Below are positions 23,835 to 32,168 of a DNA stretch of 43,820 nt, piece after piece. Position 1 is the first letter of the stretch. The number at the start of each line of letters is the position of its first letter. Both the position numbers and the translations under genes were made by a program. Source of the stretch: Lachnospiraceae bacterium UBA7054 (GTDB taxonomy: Bacteria > Bacillota > Clostridia > Lachnospirales > Lachnospiraceae); assembly GCA_002492725.1 (NCBI GenBank), contig DLAF01000061.1:28321-72140 (forward strand). Direction: 5' to 3'. Below the pieces are notes generated by a model. The model had not been told where the DNA came from, searched no databases, and saw only the letters and a program-made list of their open reading frames with translations.

Positions 23835-25135
23835 ATTACAGATTTTACAACGCGAGAATCCTTACTATGGAGACTACGGATATCATCACGGGGGAACTCT
23901 GGGTGCAGGACGATAAGATCCTCTACGTAGGAGAAGGCGGCGACGTGGCGGTAATCTGTCAGTCCCTTTCCCTGGAAAGTATTGTATGGGACAGAGAAAT
24001 CGACTGTAACGGGAATCTTTTGATGCCGGGCTTTAAGAACGCCCATACCCATTCGGCCATGACGTTTCTGCGTTCTTATGCGGACGATCTGCCGTTGCAG
24101 GACTGGCTGACAAAGCAGGTTTTTCCGATGGAAGCAAAGCTTAACGGGGAAATGATTTATCATTTAACAAAGTTGGCAGTTTTGGAGTATCTGACCAGCG
24201 GTATCACTTCCATTTTTGATATGTACCTGACGCCGGAGACCACGGCGAAAGCCTGTGTGGAGATGGGGATGCGCTGCGTGCAGGTCGGCGCTGTGAGCGG
24301 GCAGGAGAACTTTGAACAATCCTTGAAAACGATGGAGGAGAGATATCATTCCTTAAATGATTTCGATCCGCTGCATTCTTATTTTATCGGGTTCCATGCG
24401 GAGTATACCTGTTCTAAGGCGCTTTTGGAGCAGGTGGCGGAAATGGCACACAGGTATCAGGTGCCTGTATTTGCGCATATTTCGGAGACAAAGGCCGAGG
24501 TGGAAGGCTGTAAGCAGCGCTACGGTATGTCTCCCGTAAAGCTGTTTGATTCCATCGGCATGTTTGAGTATGGCGGGGGCGGCTATCACTGCGTCTGGAT
24601 GGATGCGGAAGATATGGATATCTTTGCGAAGCGGAACTTAAGCGTGGTGACGAATCCCGGGTCCAACACAAAGCTTGCCAGCGGCATTGCGCCCATTTCA
24701 GAGTATCTGAAGCGGGGAATCAATGTGGCCATCGGTACGGACGGCCCTGCCAGCAACAACTGCCTTGATATGTTTCGGGAAATGTTTTTGGTCACGGGAC
24801 TGGCTAAATTGCGGGAGGAGGATGCGGCGGCCGTGGACGCGCTGGAGGTTTTGAAGATGGCTACGGTAAACGGCGCAAAGGCGATGAATCTGCCGGATAC
24901 CGATGTGCTGGCGGCGGGGAAACAGGCTGATATCATTATGATCGATCTGCACCAGCCCAATATGCAGCCCCTTAACAATATTGCCAAAAATCTGGTCTAC
25001 AGCGGCAGTAAGTCAAACGTAAAAATGACGATGATCCGCGGCAGGATTTTGTATGAGAACGGGCAGTTTGCGAAAGAGACAGACGTGGAGGCAATCTATA
25101 GAAAGGCAAACGAGATCATAAGAGATCTTAGCTAG
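23831..25135 (+). CDS. 5-methylthioadenosine/S-adenosylhomocysteine deaminase (amidohydrolase)
   Basis: 434 aa of the TRZ/ATZ amidohydrolase class. Metal ligands: HTH in NAHTHSAM (H72, H74), H189 in GFHAEYTC, H216 in AHISET and D304 in IGTDGPASNNCLDMF. The segment LRSYADDLPLQDWL matches the MtaD clade. It deaminates MTA and SAH to methylthioinosine and S-inosylhomocysteine, recycling SAM by-products into the purine pool handled by the upstream PNP. Related adenosine-type or aminodeoxyfutalosine deaminases are the alternative. It is coupled to the hydrolase (4-nt overlap) and to the MutS-like gene (3-nt gap). Confidence 0.87.
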   Translation: MNYRFYNARILTMETTDIITGELWVQDDKILYVGEGGDVAVICQSLSLESIVWDREIDCNGNLLMPGFKNAHTHSAMTFLRSYADDLPLQDWLTKQVFPMEAKLNGEMIYHLTKLAVLEYLTSGITSIFDMYLTPETTAKACVEMGMRCVQVGAVSGQENFEQSLKTMEERYHSLNDFDPLHSYFIGFHAEYTCSKALLEQVAEMAHRYQVPVFAHISETKAEVEGCKQRYGMSPVKLFDSIGMFEYGGGGYHCVWMDAEDMDIFAKRNLSVVTNPGSNTKLASGIAPISEYLKRGINVAIGTDGPASNNCLDMFREMFLVTGLAKLREEDAAAVDALEVLKMATVNGAKAMNLPDTDVLAAGKQADIIMIDLHQPNMQPLNNIAKNLVYSGSKSNVKMTMIRGRILYENGQFAKETDVEAIYRKANEIIRDLS

Positions 25136-25138
25136 AAA

Positions 25139-26827
25139 ATGGAAGCACTGATTTTTATATGTCTGATCCTGTTTTTTATTGTGCTGATCATGTGGCGGGA
25201 ATATGTGGGGAACAGACAGTTTATCAACAGAAAACTGGATCAGATTTACGCAGATTACGGTACGCTGCCAAAGCGTTCTTACGGGGCAGAGGAGCTGGCA
25301 CGCATCAGTATGTATTATCAGAAGCATCGGACTGCGGATCAGATTGACGATATCACATGGAATGACCTGAATATGGACGCAGTTTATCAGCGGCTGAACA
25401 CTTGTCTTTCGGCGGCGGGGGACGAGTATTTGTACTACCGCCTGAGAACGCCGGCAAAGGATGAGGACGAGCTTTTGTATCTGGAGAAGCGCATCCGTTT
25501 CTTTATGGAACAGGAGGACGAGCGGCACAGGATGCAAAAGATCTGCTTTCAGCTCGGCAGGACGGGAAATCATTCCATTTATGAGTATCTGGATCATTTG
25601 GACCTTTTAGGAGAAAGAAAGAGCGGGAAATATTTTTTCTGGGATTTTCTTATCCTTTTGAGCGTTGGCGCAATGTTTCTCTCCCTTCCGGTAGGGATTG
25701 TCTGCCTGTTTGGGGTTCTGTGCCACAACCTGATTGGCTATTTTAAGGAGTTTCGCCAGGTGGAGCCGTACATTACAAGCTTTGCTTATGTGAGAAGGCT
25801 GCTTCTTGGCACGGAAGAGCTTGGAAAAGCGGATACCGATGAGCTTGCGGAGGAAATTACCGAAGTAAGGGAAATTGATCGGAAACTGCGCGGCTTTATA
25901 AAGAGTTCTTATTTGATTGCGGCGGCAGGGCAGGGAAACGGGAATCCGCTTGATGTTTTGATTGACTATCTGCGGATGCTGTTTTACCTGGATTTGATCC
26001 GCTTTAACAAGGCGTTACACGATCTGCGTAAATATATGGGCGAAGTGGACCGCCTGATCACTGTGGTCGGGCAGCTGGAATGTGCTGTGGCAGTCGCATC
26101 TTACAGGAAAAGTTTGGGAGAGAGTTGGTGTGTGCCGAAGCTTTATGATAAGGCAGGAACGAATCTGTTCCTGCGTGTGGAAGGATTGTATCATCCGCTC
26201 CTGCGCGAGGCTGTGGCGAACGATCTGGATACGAAAAAGGGTGTGCTGCTGACCGGTTCCAACGCTTCGGGTAAGTCTACTTTCCTGCGTGCCGTGGCCG
26301 TGAATGCACTGCTGGCGCAGACGGTATATACCTGTGCGGCAGCAAACTATGAAGCGCCTTTTTACCGTATTTATTCGTCCATGTCTCTGCGGGACGATCT
26401 GGCAGGCGGTGACAGTTACTATATGGTAGAAATCAAATCCATCAAGCGGATCCTTGATCAGGCCAGGCAAAAGGAAGCGCGCCCCGTACTCTGTTTTGTG
26501 GACGAAGTGCTGCGGGGAACGAACACGGTGGAGCGGATTGCGGCCTCCACACAGATTATGAAAAAGCTGGCGTCGGGATACGCGCTGTGCTTTGCGGCAA
26601 CCCATGATATTGAATTGACAAAGCTTTTACAGCAGGAATATGATAATTATCATTTTGAGGAGCGGATCGAAGAGAACGATATTTTCTTCCCTTATCTGCT
26701 GATGGAAGGTCCGGCATCCACCAGGAACGCGATCGCGCTGCTTAAGATGCTGCAGTATGATGAGAGCATCACCGCGGAGGCGGAAACGATGGCCGAGCGG
26801 TTTTTGCGGGAGGGAAACTGGCGGTAA
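25139..26827 (+). CDS. Membrane-anchored MutS-like ATPase
   Basis: 562 aa with an N-terminal hydrophobic segment (4-19), a hydrophobic hairpin (about 165-202) and a C-terminal MutS ATPase domain: Walker A TGSNASGKST (372-381), then SSMSLRDDLAGGDSYYMVE, Walker B VLCFVDEVLRGT (D455, E456) and THDIELT. There is no mismatch-recognition domain I, so it is not a canonical MutS. Clostridia carry such MutS-related membrane proteins with no proven role. It starts 3 nt after the deaminase stop with a weak ribosome binding site, so translation likely depends on coupling. Confidence 0.85.
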   Translation: MEALIFICLILFFIVLIMWREYVGNRQFINRKLDQIYADYGTLPKRSYGAEELARISMYYQKHRTADQIDDITWNDLNMDAVYQRLNTCLSAAGDEYLYYRLRTPAKDEDELLYLEKRIRFFMEQEDERHRMQKICFQLGRTGNHSIYEYLDHLDLLGERKSGKYFFWDFLILLSVGAMFLSLPVGIVCLFGVLCHNLIGYFKEFRQVEPYITSFAYVRRLLLGTEELGKADTDELAEEITEVREIDRKLRGFIKSSYLIAAAGQGNGNPLDVLIDYLRMLFYLDLIRFNKALHDLRKYMGEVDRLITVVGQLECAVAVASYRKSLGESWCVPKLYDKAGTNLFLRVEGLYHPLLREAVANDLDTKKGVLLTGSNASGKSTFLRAVAVNALLAQTVYTCAAANYEAPFYRIYSSMSLRDDLAGGDSYYMVEIKSIKRILDQARQKEARPVLCFVDEVLRGTNTVERIAASTQIMKKLASGYALCFAATHDIELTKLLQQEYDNYHFEERIEENDIFFPYLLMEGPASTRNAIALLKMLQYDESITAEAETMAERFLREGNWR

Positions 26828-26897
26828 AATGCCGGATGTGAGAGAGTTTTCGGCGGCTGTGGAAACGGGAGACGGTCAACGGCGGAGAGGAATCGGT

Positions 26898-27368
26898 ATG
26901 AAGGTAACGATCTATACGGACGGCGCGGCGCGCGGCAACCCGGAGGGGCCCGGCGGTTACGGCACGGTGCTGCAATATATTGACGGCAAGGGGACGCTGC
27001 ACGAGCGGGAGTACTCTGCGGGGTATAAAAAGACCACCAACAACCGCATGGAACTGATGGCGGCGATCGTGGGTCTGGAGGCGCTTACAAAGCCCTGCGA
27101 AGTGCTTTTGGTTTCCGATTCCCGATATGTGACGGATGCCTTTAATCAAAACTGGATCGAGGGATGGCTGTTAAGGGGCTGGAAGACGGCGGGCAACAAG
27201 CCTGTTAAGAATATAGACCTGTGGGAACGGCTCTTGCGGGCGATGGAGCCGCATCGTGTCACCTTTCAGTGGGTGAAAGGGCATGACGGGCATCCGGAGA
27301 ATGAGCGCTGCGATAAGCTGGCAACAGCGGCAGCTGACGGGACGGATTTACTTGACGATACCGTTTGA
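26898..27368 (+). CDS. rnhA: Ribonuclease HI
   Basis: 156 aa from the ATG at 26898 (GGAGAGG about 7 nt upstream), the expected RNase HI length; earlier in-frame starts add an unrelated Arg-rich tail that overlaps the MutS-like gene. The catalytic set is complete: D8 in YTDGAARGNP, E52 in NNRMELMA, D74 in VSDSRYV, H129 in KGHDGH and D139 in ERCDKLA. The basic handle segment IEGWLLRGWKTAGNKPVKN is present. It degrades RNA in RNA-DNA hybrids. It is probably the last gene of the salvage operon. Confidence 0.95.
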   Translation: MKVTIYTDGAARGNPEGPGGYGTVLQYIDGKGTLHEREYSAGYKKTTNNRMELMAAIVGLEALTKPCEVLLVSDSRYVTDAFNQNWIEGWLLRGWKTAGNKPVKNIDLWERLLRAMEPHRVTFQWVKGHDGHPENERCDKLATAAADGTDLLDDTV

Positions 27369-27420
27369 AAGGTGGTATCATTACAATAGTGTTACGAGAG
27401 AAAGAGAGGGATAGAGACAA

Positions 27421-27597
27421 ATGCAAAATTTGATTTTATTTGTAAATGCTTTTTTATCTTATCTGTTGTTATTTGTGCTGATTGTTGCACTGGTAATCGT
27501 GGCCTGCATTATCGGCGTTAAATGGAGAAAGAGTAAGGACGCAAAAGCAGCACTTGCGGAAGGTACGGATGCGGCGGGCGGCAATCCGACAGCCTGA
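27421..27597 (+). CDS. 58-aa single-pass membrane protein
   Basis: ATG 27421 to TGA 27595-27597, 58 codons. A hydrophobic segment of about 28 residues starts near residue 4 (LILFVNAFLSYLLLFVLIVA and onward) and ends with the basic anchor KWRKSKDAK. The cytosolic tail is Ala/Gly-rich (AALAEGTDAAGGNPTA). AGAGGG lies about 10 nt upstream. A strong terminator follows 20 nt after the stop, which supports a real transcript end. Inside-positive topology suggests an external N-terminus. I recognise no family; similar small proteins occur in Lachnospiraceae by memory only. Confidence 0.7.
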   Translation: MQNLILFVNAFLSYLLLFVLIVALVIVACIIGVKWRKSKDAKAALAEGTDAAGGNPTA

Positions 27598-27617
27598 CTG
27601 TAATAGAACATGAATGG

Positions 27618-27652
27618 GCAGGGTGTTCCGCGTGCGGACACCCTGCTTTTTT
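27618..27652 (+). terminator. Rho-independent terminator after the small membrane protein
   Basis: GCAGGGTGT-T-CCG (27618-27630) pairs with CGGACACCCTGC (27635-27646) with one bulged T, and six T follow. It ends 10 nt before the WYL regulator start. Confidence 0.92.
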
Positions 27653-27662
27653 GGGAGAATAT

Positions 27663-28673
27663 ATGCCAAAATCTGCAAATCAAAAACTAAAATTATTATA
27701 TCTGGTAAAGATATTGGAAGAGCAGTCCGACGAGGAGCATTGTCTGAGCGCGCAGGCCCTGATCGATGAACTGGCGACTTATGGGATCAGTGCGGAGAGA
27801 AAGAGCGTTTACAACGATATTGCGCAACTCATTGACTTTGGCTACGATATTGTGCTGGTCAAGGCAAAGACCGGCGGCGGTTATTATCTGGCGGGCAGGG
27901 ACTTTGAACTGGCAGAATTAAAACTTCTGGTGGAGACCGTGCAGGCTTCCCGGTTTCTTACGGTGGGAAAATCGAGGGATTTGATCTCCAAGATCGAGAA
28001 GCTGGCGTCAAAGTCGCAGGCAGGTCAGCTGCAGCGTCATGTTTATGTGGCGAACCGCATCAAGACGGCAAACGAGAGTATTTACTATGTGGTGGACGAC
28101 ATTCATCGCGCAATCCAGAATAACAGGCAGATAGCCTTCCAATATCTGGAATGGACGCTTGCGCGTGAACTTACGCCCCGCAGGGACGGAAAGGCTTACC
28201 AGGTCAGCCCTTGGGCGCTTACCTGTAAGGATGAGAACTATTATCTGATTGCCCACGACAGCGAGGAGGACAAGATCAAGCACTTCCGTGTGGACAAGAT
28301 GGCGAAGATACAGATCCTGGAGGACAAAAAACGGGAGGGTGCGGCGCTTTTTGAGCGTTTTGACATTGCAGATTATGCCAACAAGACCTTTGGCATGTAC
28401 GGCGGCACGGAGGAGACGGTCACTCTGCTTTTTGAAAACAGCCTGATCGGGGTGGTAATGGACCGTTTTGGCAGAGAGGCGCCCGTTCGCAGACGGGACG
28501 ATGCGCATTTTTCCGTCAGGGTTCGGGTGGCGGTCAGCGGACAGTTTTTTGGCTGGCTGACAGGACTTGGCGGGGGTGCAAGGATTTTGGGGCCGGAGGA
28601 TGTGAGGGAGGCTTATCTGTCGCATTTGCGTAAGACGCTGGCGGGTTATGAAGGAAATACAGATTGTCAATGA
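27663..28673 (+). CDS. WYL-domain transcriptional regulator
   Basis: 336 aa from ATG 27663, 5 nt after GGGAG. An N-terminal winged HTH (about 5-70, KLKLLYLVKILEEQ, then YGISAERKSVYNDIAQL) is followed by a WYL domain (about 130-230, QIAFQYLEWTL, then YQVSPWALTCKDENYYLIAHD) and a WCX-type C-terminal part. WYL regulators bind nucleic acid fragments or small ligands and often control DNA-damage or defence genes. No obvious target operon is adjacent. The gene begins directly behind a terminator and ends at another, so it should be monocistronic; its promoter was not identified. Confidence 0.87.
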   Translation: MPKSANQKLKLLYLVKILEEQSDEEHCLSAQALIDELATYGISAERKSVYNDIAQLIDFGYDIVLVKAKTGGGYYLAGRDFELAELKLLVETVQASRFLTVGKSRDLISKIEKLASKSQAGQLQRHVYVANRIKTANESIYYVVDDIHRAIQNNRQIAFQYLEWTLARELTPRRDGKAYQVSPWALTCKDENYYLIAHDSEEDKIKHFRVDKMAKIQILEDKKREGAALFERFDIADYANKTFGMYGGTEETVTLLFENSLIGVVMDRFGREAPVRRRDDAHFSVRVRVAVSGQFFGWLTGLGGGARILGPEDVREAYLSHLRKTLAGYEGNTDCQ

Positions 28674-28681
28674 TTTTTCTC

Positions 28682-28715
28682 AAGGGATATGTCACAAAAA
28701 GACGTATCCCTTTTT
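28682..28715 (+). terminator. Rho-independent terminator after the WYL gene
   Basis: AAGGGATATGTC (28682-28693) pairs with GACGTATCCCTT (28701-28712) with one G-T pair, and a T-run to 28715. Confidence 0.9.
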
Positions 28716-28750
28716 GGTATATTTTTATTTTCATTTTGCAGAGAGGGACA

Positions 28751-28779
28751 TTGACATAACTCTATTCTTGCCGTATACT
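28751..28779 (+). promoter_or_regulatory. Sigma-A promoter of the nrdD-nrdG-dut operon
   Basis: TTGACA (28751-28756), a 17-nt spacer and TATACT (28774-28779). The predicted transcription start falls near 28786, right at the first NrdR-type box, and the leader to nrdD is about 120 nt. Confidence 0.8.
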
Positions 28780-28787
28780 GTTCATAA

Positions 28788-28803
28788 ACCGCAATATATT
28801 GTG
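28788..28803. promoter_or_regulatory. NrdR-type box 1
   Basis: ACCGCAATATATTGTG, with the palindromic core CAATATATTG. It resembles the NrdR consensus (ACACWATATWTTGT type). Located at the predicted transcription start. Confidence 0.7.
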
Positions 28804-28817
28804 CCATTATGTTAACT

Positions 28818-28833
28818 GACACTATATTTTGTA
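28818..28833. promoter_or_regulatory. NrdR-type box 2
   Basis: GACACTATATTTTGTA, containing ACACTATATTTTGT, a close match to the NrdR box. It is exactly 30 nt from box 1, about three helical turns, the usual spacing of paired NrdR boxes. Confidence 0.75.
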
Positions 28834-28907
28834 GAGAGAAAAAGGAAACCGGGAAACGAGAGAAGCTGCGAAAGACAGCAGTAAAGTGCTCTGTTATGGA
28901 GGGGAGT

Positions 28908-31097
28908 ATGGGTAGTAAATTTGATTCAGATCATTCGGATGGCGAGGACTACGGTTTGAAATATCATCCGGAAAAGGGCGTGAAAGTGATCAAAAAAGAC
29001 GGGAGTCTTGAAGCTTTCAATGTGCAGAAAGTCATTGATGCCGTGGGAAAGAGCGCATACCGCGCCCTGACAAAATTTACGGAGGAGGAGAAGCGCCATA
29101 TTTGTCAGACGGTCATTGATAAGGTGAACGAGCTTGACGAGGAGCAGATCCCGATTCAAATCATGCACAACATCGTGGAAAGTGCGCTTGAGGACGTGAA
29201 GCCCATTGTGGCAAAAAGTTACCGCGATTACCGCAATTATAAACAGGATTTTGTGCGCATGATGGACGATGTCTATAAGAAGAGCCAGTCGATTATGTAC
29301 ATCGGAGACAAGGAGAACGCTAATACGGACAGCGCCCTTGTTTCTACGAAGAGAAGCCTGATCTTTAACCAGTTTAATAAGGAATTGTATCAGAAATTTT
29401 TTATGACCACGGAGGAGATTCAGGCGTGTCGGGATGGGTATATCTACGTTCATGATATGTCTGCCAGAAGAGATACCATGAACTGCTGTCTCTTCAATGT
29501 GGCGGAGGTGCTTTCCGGCGGTTTTGAAATGGGCAATATCTGGTACAACGAGCCGAAGACGCTTGACGTGGCCTTTGATGTCATAGGAGACATCGTATTA
29601 AGCGCGGCGAGCCAGCAGTATGGTGGTTTCACGGTGCCGGAAGTAGATAAGATTTTAGAGCCCTACGCAGAAAAATCTTACAAGCGAAATCTTGCCAAGT
29701 ATAAGAAGCTCGGCATTGATAAAGAAACTGCGGAAGCAGAGGCTTTGGCGGATGTTACGAAAGAATTTGAACAGGGCTTTCAGGGCTGGGAATATAAGTT
29801 TAACACCGTAGCCAGCAGCAGAGGGGATTATCCTTTTATCACGGTGACGGCGGGCATCGGTACGGGGCGGTTCGCGAGATTGGCAACGATTCAGATGCTC
29901 AATGTTCGCAGAAAGGGGCAGGGCAAGAAAGAGTGCAAAAAGCCTGTGCTCTTCCCTAAGATCGTATTTTTATATGACGAGAATCTTCACGGTCCGGGCA
30001 AGGAGCTGGAGGATGTTTTTGAGGCGGGCGTCAAATGTTCCGCAAAGACCATGTACCCCGACTGGCTGAGCCTTACCGGCAAGGGATATATTGCAAGTAT
30101 GTATAAGCAGTACGGGAAGGTGATTTCACCCATGGGCTGCCGTGCTTTTCTCTCCCCCTGGTATGAACGGGGCGGCATGCACCCGGCGGACGACAAGGAT
30201 TCCCCTGTCTTTGTGGGAAGGTTTAATGTGGGCGCCGTTTCCCTGCATCTGCCGATGATTCTTGCGAAAGCAAGGCAGGAAGGCAAGGATTTTTACGATG
30301 TACTGGATTATTACCTGAACCTGATCAGACAGCTCCACATCAGAACTTACGCTTATCTGGGGGAGATGCGAGCCTCCACAAATCCCTTAGCTTACTGTGA
30401 GGGCGGCTTCCTGGGCGGACACTTACAGCTTCATGATAAGATCAAGCCAATCTTAAAATCTGCTACGGCAAGCTTTGGTATCACGGCGTTTAACGAGCTG
30501 CAGGAACTCTATAACGGGAAGTCTCTGGTAGAGGACGGCGCGTTTGCGCTGGAAGTTTTGGAACATATCAATAATAAGATTAATGAATATAAGGAGGAGG
30601 ACGGCCATCTTTACGCAATTTACGGTACGCCTGCGGAGAATCTCTGCGGTCTGCAGGTGAAGCAGTTTCGGGCGAAATACGGCATAATAGAGGGCGTCTC
30701 GGACAAGGAGTATGTCTCGAACAGCTTCCACTGCCATGTGACGGAAGACATTACGCCGATTGAGAAGCAGGATTTGGAGTACCGCTTTTGGGAAATGGCG
30801 AACGGCGGCAAGATCCAGTATGTAAAATATCCGGTGGATTACAATCTGGGAGCAATCAAGACCCTGATTCGCAGGGCGATGGATATGGGCTTTTACGAGG
30901 GGGTCAACCTTTCGCTTGCCTATTGTGACGACTGCGGACATCAGGAGCTGGAGATGGATGTCTGTCCTGTCTGCGGCAGCCGTAACCTTACAAAGATCGA
31001 CCGCATGAACGGATATCTTGCTTATTCCCGCGTTCACGGCGACACACGCCTTAGCGAAGCAAAAATGGCGGAGATTGCGGAACGTAAAAGCATGTAG
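28908..31097 (+). CDS. nrdD: Anaerobic (class III) ribonucleoside-triphosphate reductase
   Basis: 729 aa from ATG 28908 (GGAGG 5 nt upstream); the in-frame ATG at 28809 lies within the NrdR-box leader and is unlikely. An N-terminal ATP-cone (about 25-115, VKVIKKDGSLEAFNVQKVIDAV) gives allosteric control. Cys-containing segments NCCLFNV and MGCRAFLSPW are those expected to carry the thiyl radical and its partner. The C-terminal zinc ribbon has C673, C676, C686, C689, and the glycyl-radical loop RMNGYLAYSR has Gly702. It makes dNTPs from NTPs without oxygen. It is followed by its activase and dUTPase. Confidence 0.95.
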   Translation: MGSKFDSDHSDGEDYGLKYHPEKGVKVIKKDGSLEAFNVQKVIDAVGKSAYRALTKFTEEEKRHICQTVIDKVNELDEEQIPIQIMHNIVESALEDVKPIVAKSYRDYRNYKQDFVRMMDDVYKKSQSIMYIGDKENANTDSALVSTKRSLIFNQFNKELYQKFFMTTEEIQACRDGYIYVHDMSARRDTMNCCLFNVAEVLSGGFEMGNIWYNEPKTLDVAFDVIGDIVLSAASQQYGGFTVPEVDKILEPYAEKSYKRNLAKYKKLGIDKETAEAEALADVTKEFEQGFQGWEYKFNTVASSRGDYPFITVTAGIGTGRFARLATIQMLNVRRKGQGKKECKKPVLFPKIVFLYDENLHGPGKELEDVFEAGVKCSAKTMYPDWLSLTGKGYIASMYKQYGKVISPMGCRAFLSPWYERGGMHPADDKDSPVFVGRFNVGAVSLHLPMILAKARQEGKDFYDVLDYYLNLIRQLHIRTYAYLGEMRASTNPLAYCEGGFLGGHLQLHDKIKPILKSATASFGITAFNELQELYNGKSLVEDGAFALEVLEHINNKINEYKEEDGHLYAIYGTPAENLCGLQVKQFRAKYGIIEGVSDKEYVSNSFHCHVTEDITPIEKQDLEYRFWEMANGGKIQYVKYPVDYNLGAIKTLIRRAMDMGFYEGVNLSLAYCDDCGHQELEMDVCPVCGSRNLTKIDRMNGYLAYSRVHGDTRLSEAKMAEIAERKSM

Positions 31098-31119
31098 GAA
31101 CAGCGAGAAAGGAATATAG

Positions 31120-31629
31120 ATGAGATATCACAATATAACCAAAGACGATATGTTAAACGGTGACGGCCTGCGGGTGGTGCTGTGGGTTGCCGGCTGTTCT
31201 CACTGTTGTAAGGAATGTCAAAATCCGCTTACCTGGGATCCGGATGGGGGCCTTCCGTTTGATGACGAGGCAAAGCAGGAGATCTTTGATCAACTGGAAA
31301 AGCCTTACATCAGCGGCATCACTTTTTCCGGCGGCGATCCTCTGCATTCGGCAAACCGTCTGGATGTACGCGGCCTGATGGAGGAAATCAGGGAGAAGTA
31401 TCCTGACAAGACCATCTGGCTTTATACCGGGGACAGTTGGGAGGATGTTTTGCATTATCCGCTGATGAAGTATGTGGATGTGCTGGTGGACGGTGAATTT
31501 AAGAAGGAATTAAAGGACGTAAAGCTTCTCTGGAAGGGCAGTAAAAATCAAAGAGTGATCGATGTACAAAAAAGCCTTGCCCAGACGGATCCGGCGAGTC
31601 CGATACTCTACTGTGAGGATTATATGTAA
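31120..31629 (+). CDS. nrdG: Anaerobic ribonucleotide reductase activating protein (radical SAM)
   Basis: 169 aa. The radical-SAM CX3CX2C motif is CSHCCKEC (C26, C30, C33), holding the 4Fe-4S cluster. ITFSGGDPLH is the SAM-binding GGD-type motif. It uses SAM to install the glycyl radical on Gly702 of NrdD. It lies 22 nt after nrdD with AGAAAGGA as ribosome binding site, and its stop overlaps the dut start by 1 nt. Confidence 0.95.
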   Translation: MRYHNITKDDMLNGDGLRVVLWVAGCSHCCKECQNPLTWDPDGGLPFDDEAKQEIFDQLEKPYISGITFSGGDPLHSANRLDVRGLMEEIREKYPDKTIWLYTGDSWEDVLHYPLMKYVDVLVDGEFKKELKDVKLLWKGSKNQRVIDVQKSLAQTDPASPILYCEDYM

Positions 31630-32063
31630 TGGAACATATCAGGATTAAGTATTTTACGGATAAAATCGAGCGGCTGACTTACATTGACGGGAAGTCGGAC
31701 TGGATCGATTTGCGGGCGGCGGCGGATGTGACCCTCAAAAAAGGGGAGTTTCAGTTGATCCCTCTGGGGGTAGCCATGGAGCTTCCGAAAGGCTATGAGG
31801 CGCATGTAGTACCACGAAGCTCGACTTTCAAGAATTTCGGTATTATCCAGACCAATCATCAGGGTGTTATCGACGGTTCTTATTGCGGTGACAATGATCA
31901 GTGGTTTATGCCCGCCTATGCGGTCAGGGACACGCAAATCCATGTAAATGACCGCATCTGCCAGTTTCGCATTATGGAGAATCAGCCGAAACTTGTATTT
32001 GACGAGGTGGTAAGCCTCGATAACGCTGATCGGGGCGGACACGGGAGTACGGGGAAGCAGTAA
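31629..32063 (+). CDS. dut: dUTP diphosphatase
   Basis: 144 aa of the trimeric dUTPase fold. Motif II PRSSTFKNFG, motif III GVIDGSYCGDND (catalytic Asp in GVIDGSY), motif IV NDRICQFRIM and C-terminal motif V RGGHGSTGKQ. It cleaves dUTP to dUMP and pyrophosphate, keeping uracil out of DNA and feeding dTMP synthesis. The CGDNDQW insert replaces the common YRG segment and is shared with a subset of clostridial and phage dUTPases. Its ATG overlaps the nrdG stop (TAATG), so it is coupled to nrdG. Confidence 0.92.
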   Translation: MEHIRIKYFTDKIERLTYIDGKSDWIDLRAAADVTLKKGEFQLIPLGVAMELPKGYEAHVVPRSSTFKNFGIIQTNHQGVIDGSYCGDNDQWFMPAYAVRDTQIHVNDRICQFRIMENQPKLVFDEVVSLDNADRGGHGSTGKQ

Positions 32064-32085
32064 GGACAAAAGAGCAGGCTAAAGG

Positions 32086-32103
32086 ACATTCCGTTCTGAA
32101 TGT
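32086..32103. other. Short inverted repeat after dut
   Basis: ACATTC (32086-32091) and GAATGT (32098-32103) flank a 6-nt spacer. Its 3' arm overlaps the sigma-G-like -35. It may be the end hairpin of the nrdD-nrdG-dut transcript, but no T-run follows. Confidence 0.4.
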
Positions 32104-32131
32104 ATAAACAAACTCCTTCCAAGACATACTA
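32102..32131 (+). promoter_or_regulatory. Sigma-G-like promoter of the spoVAF-like gene
   Basis: GTATA (32102-32106), an 18-nt spacer and CATACTA (32125-32131). Both fit the B. subtilis sigma-G pattern (GHATR, 17-18 nt, CATNHTA). The expected start near 32138 lies inside the loop of the hairpin at 32110-32163, downstream of its 5' arm. spoVA-type genes are sigma-G dependent in Bacillus, which supports the call. Confidence 0.6.
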
Positions 32132-32163
32132 TGGAAAACAATGGTAAGTCGCGGAAGGAGTTT
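32110..32163 (+). promoter_or_regulatory. Hairpin sequestering the ribosome binding site of the spoVAF-like gene
   Basis: AAACTCCTTCC (32110-32120) pairs over 11 bp with GGAAGGAGTTT (32153-32163); the interior adds GACATACTAT (32123-32132) with ATGGTAAGTC (32141-32150), one mismatch and one G-T. The 3' arm is the ribosome binding site GGAAGGAG of the GTG at 32169. With the following T's it can also act as a terminator for nrdD-nrdG-dut. Confidence 0.7.
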
Positions 32164-32168
32164 TTGTA

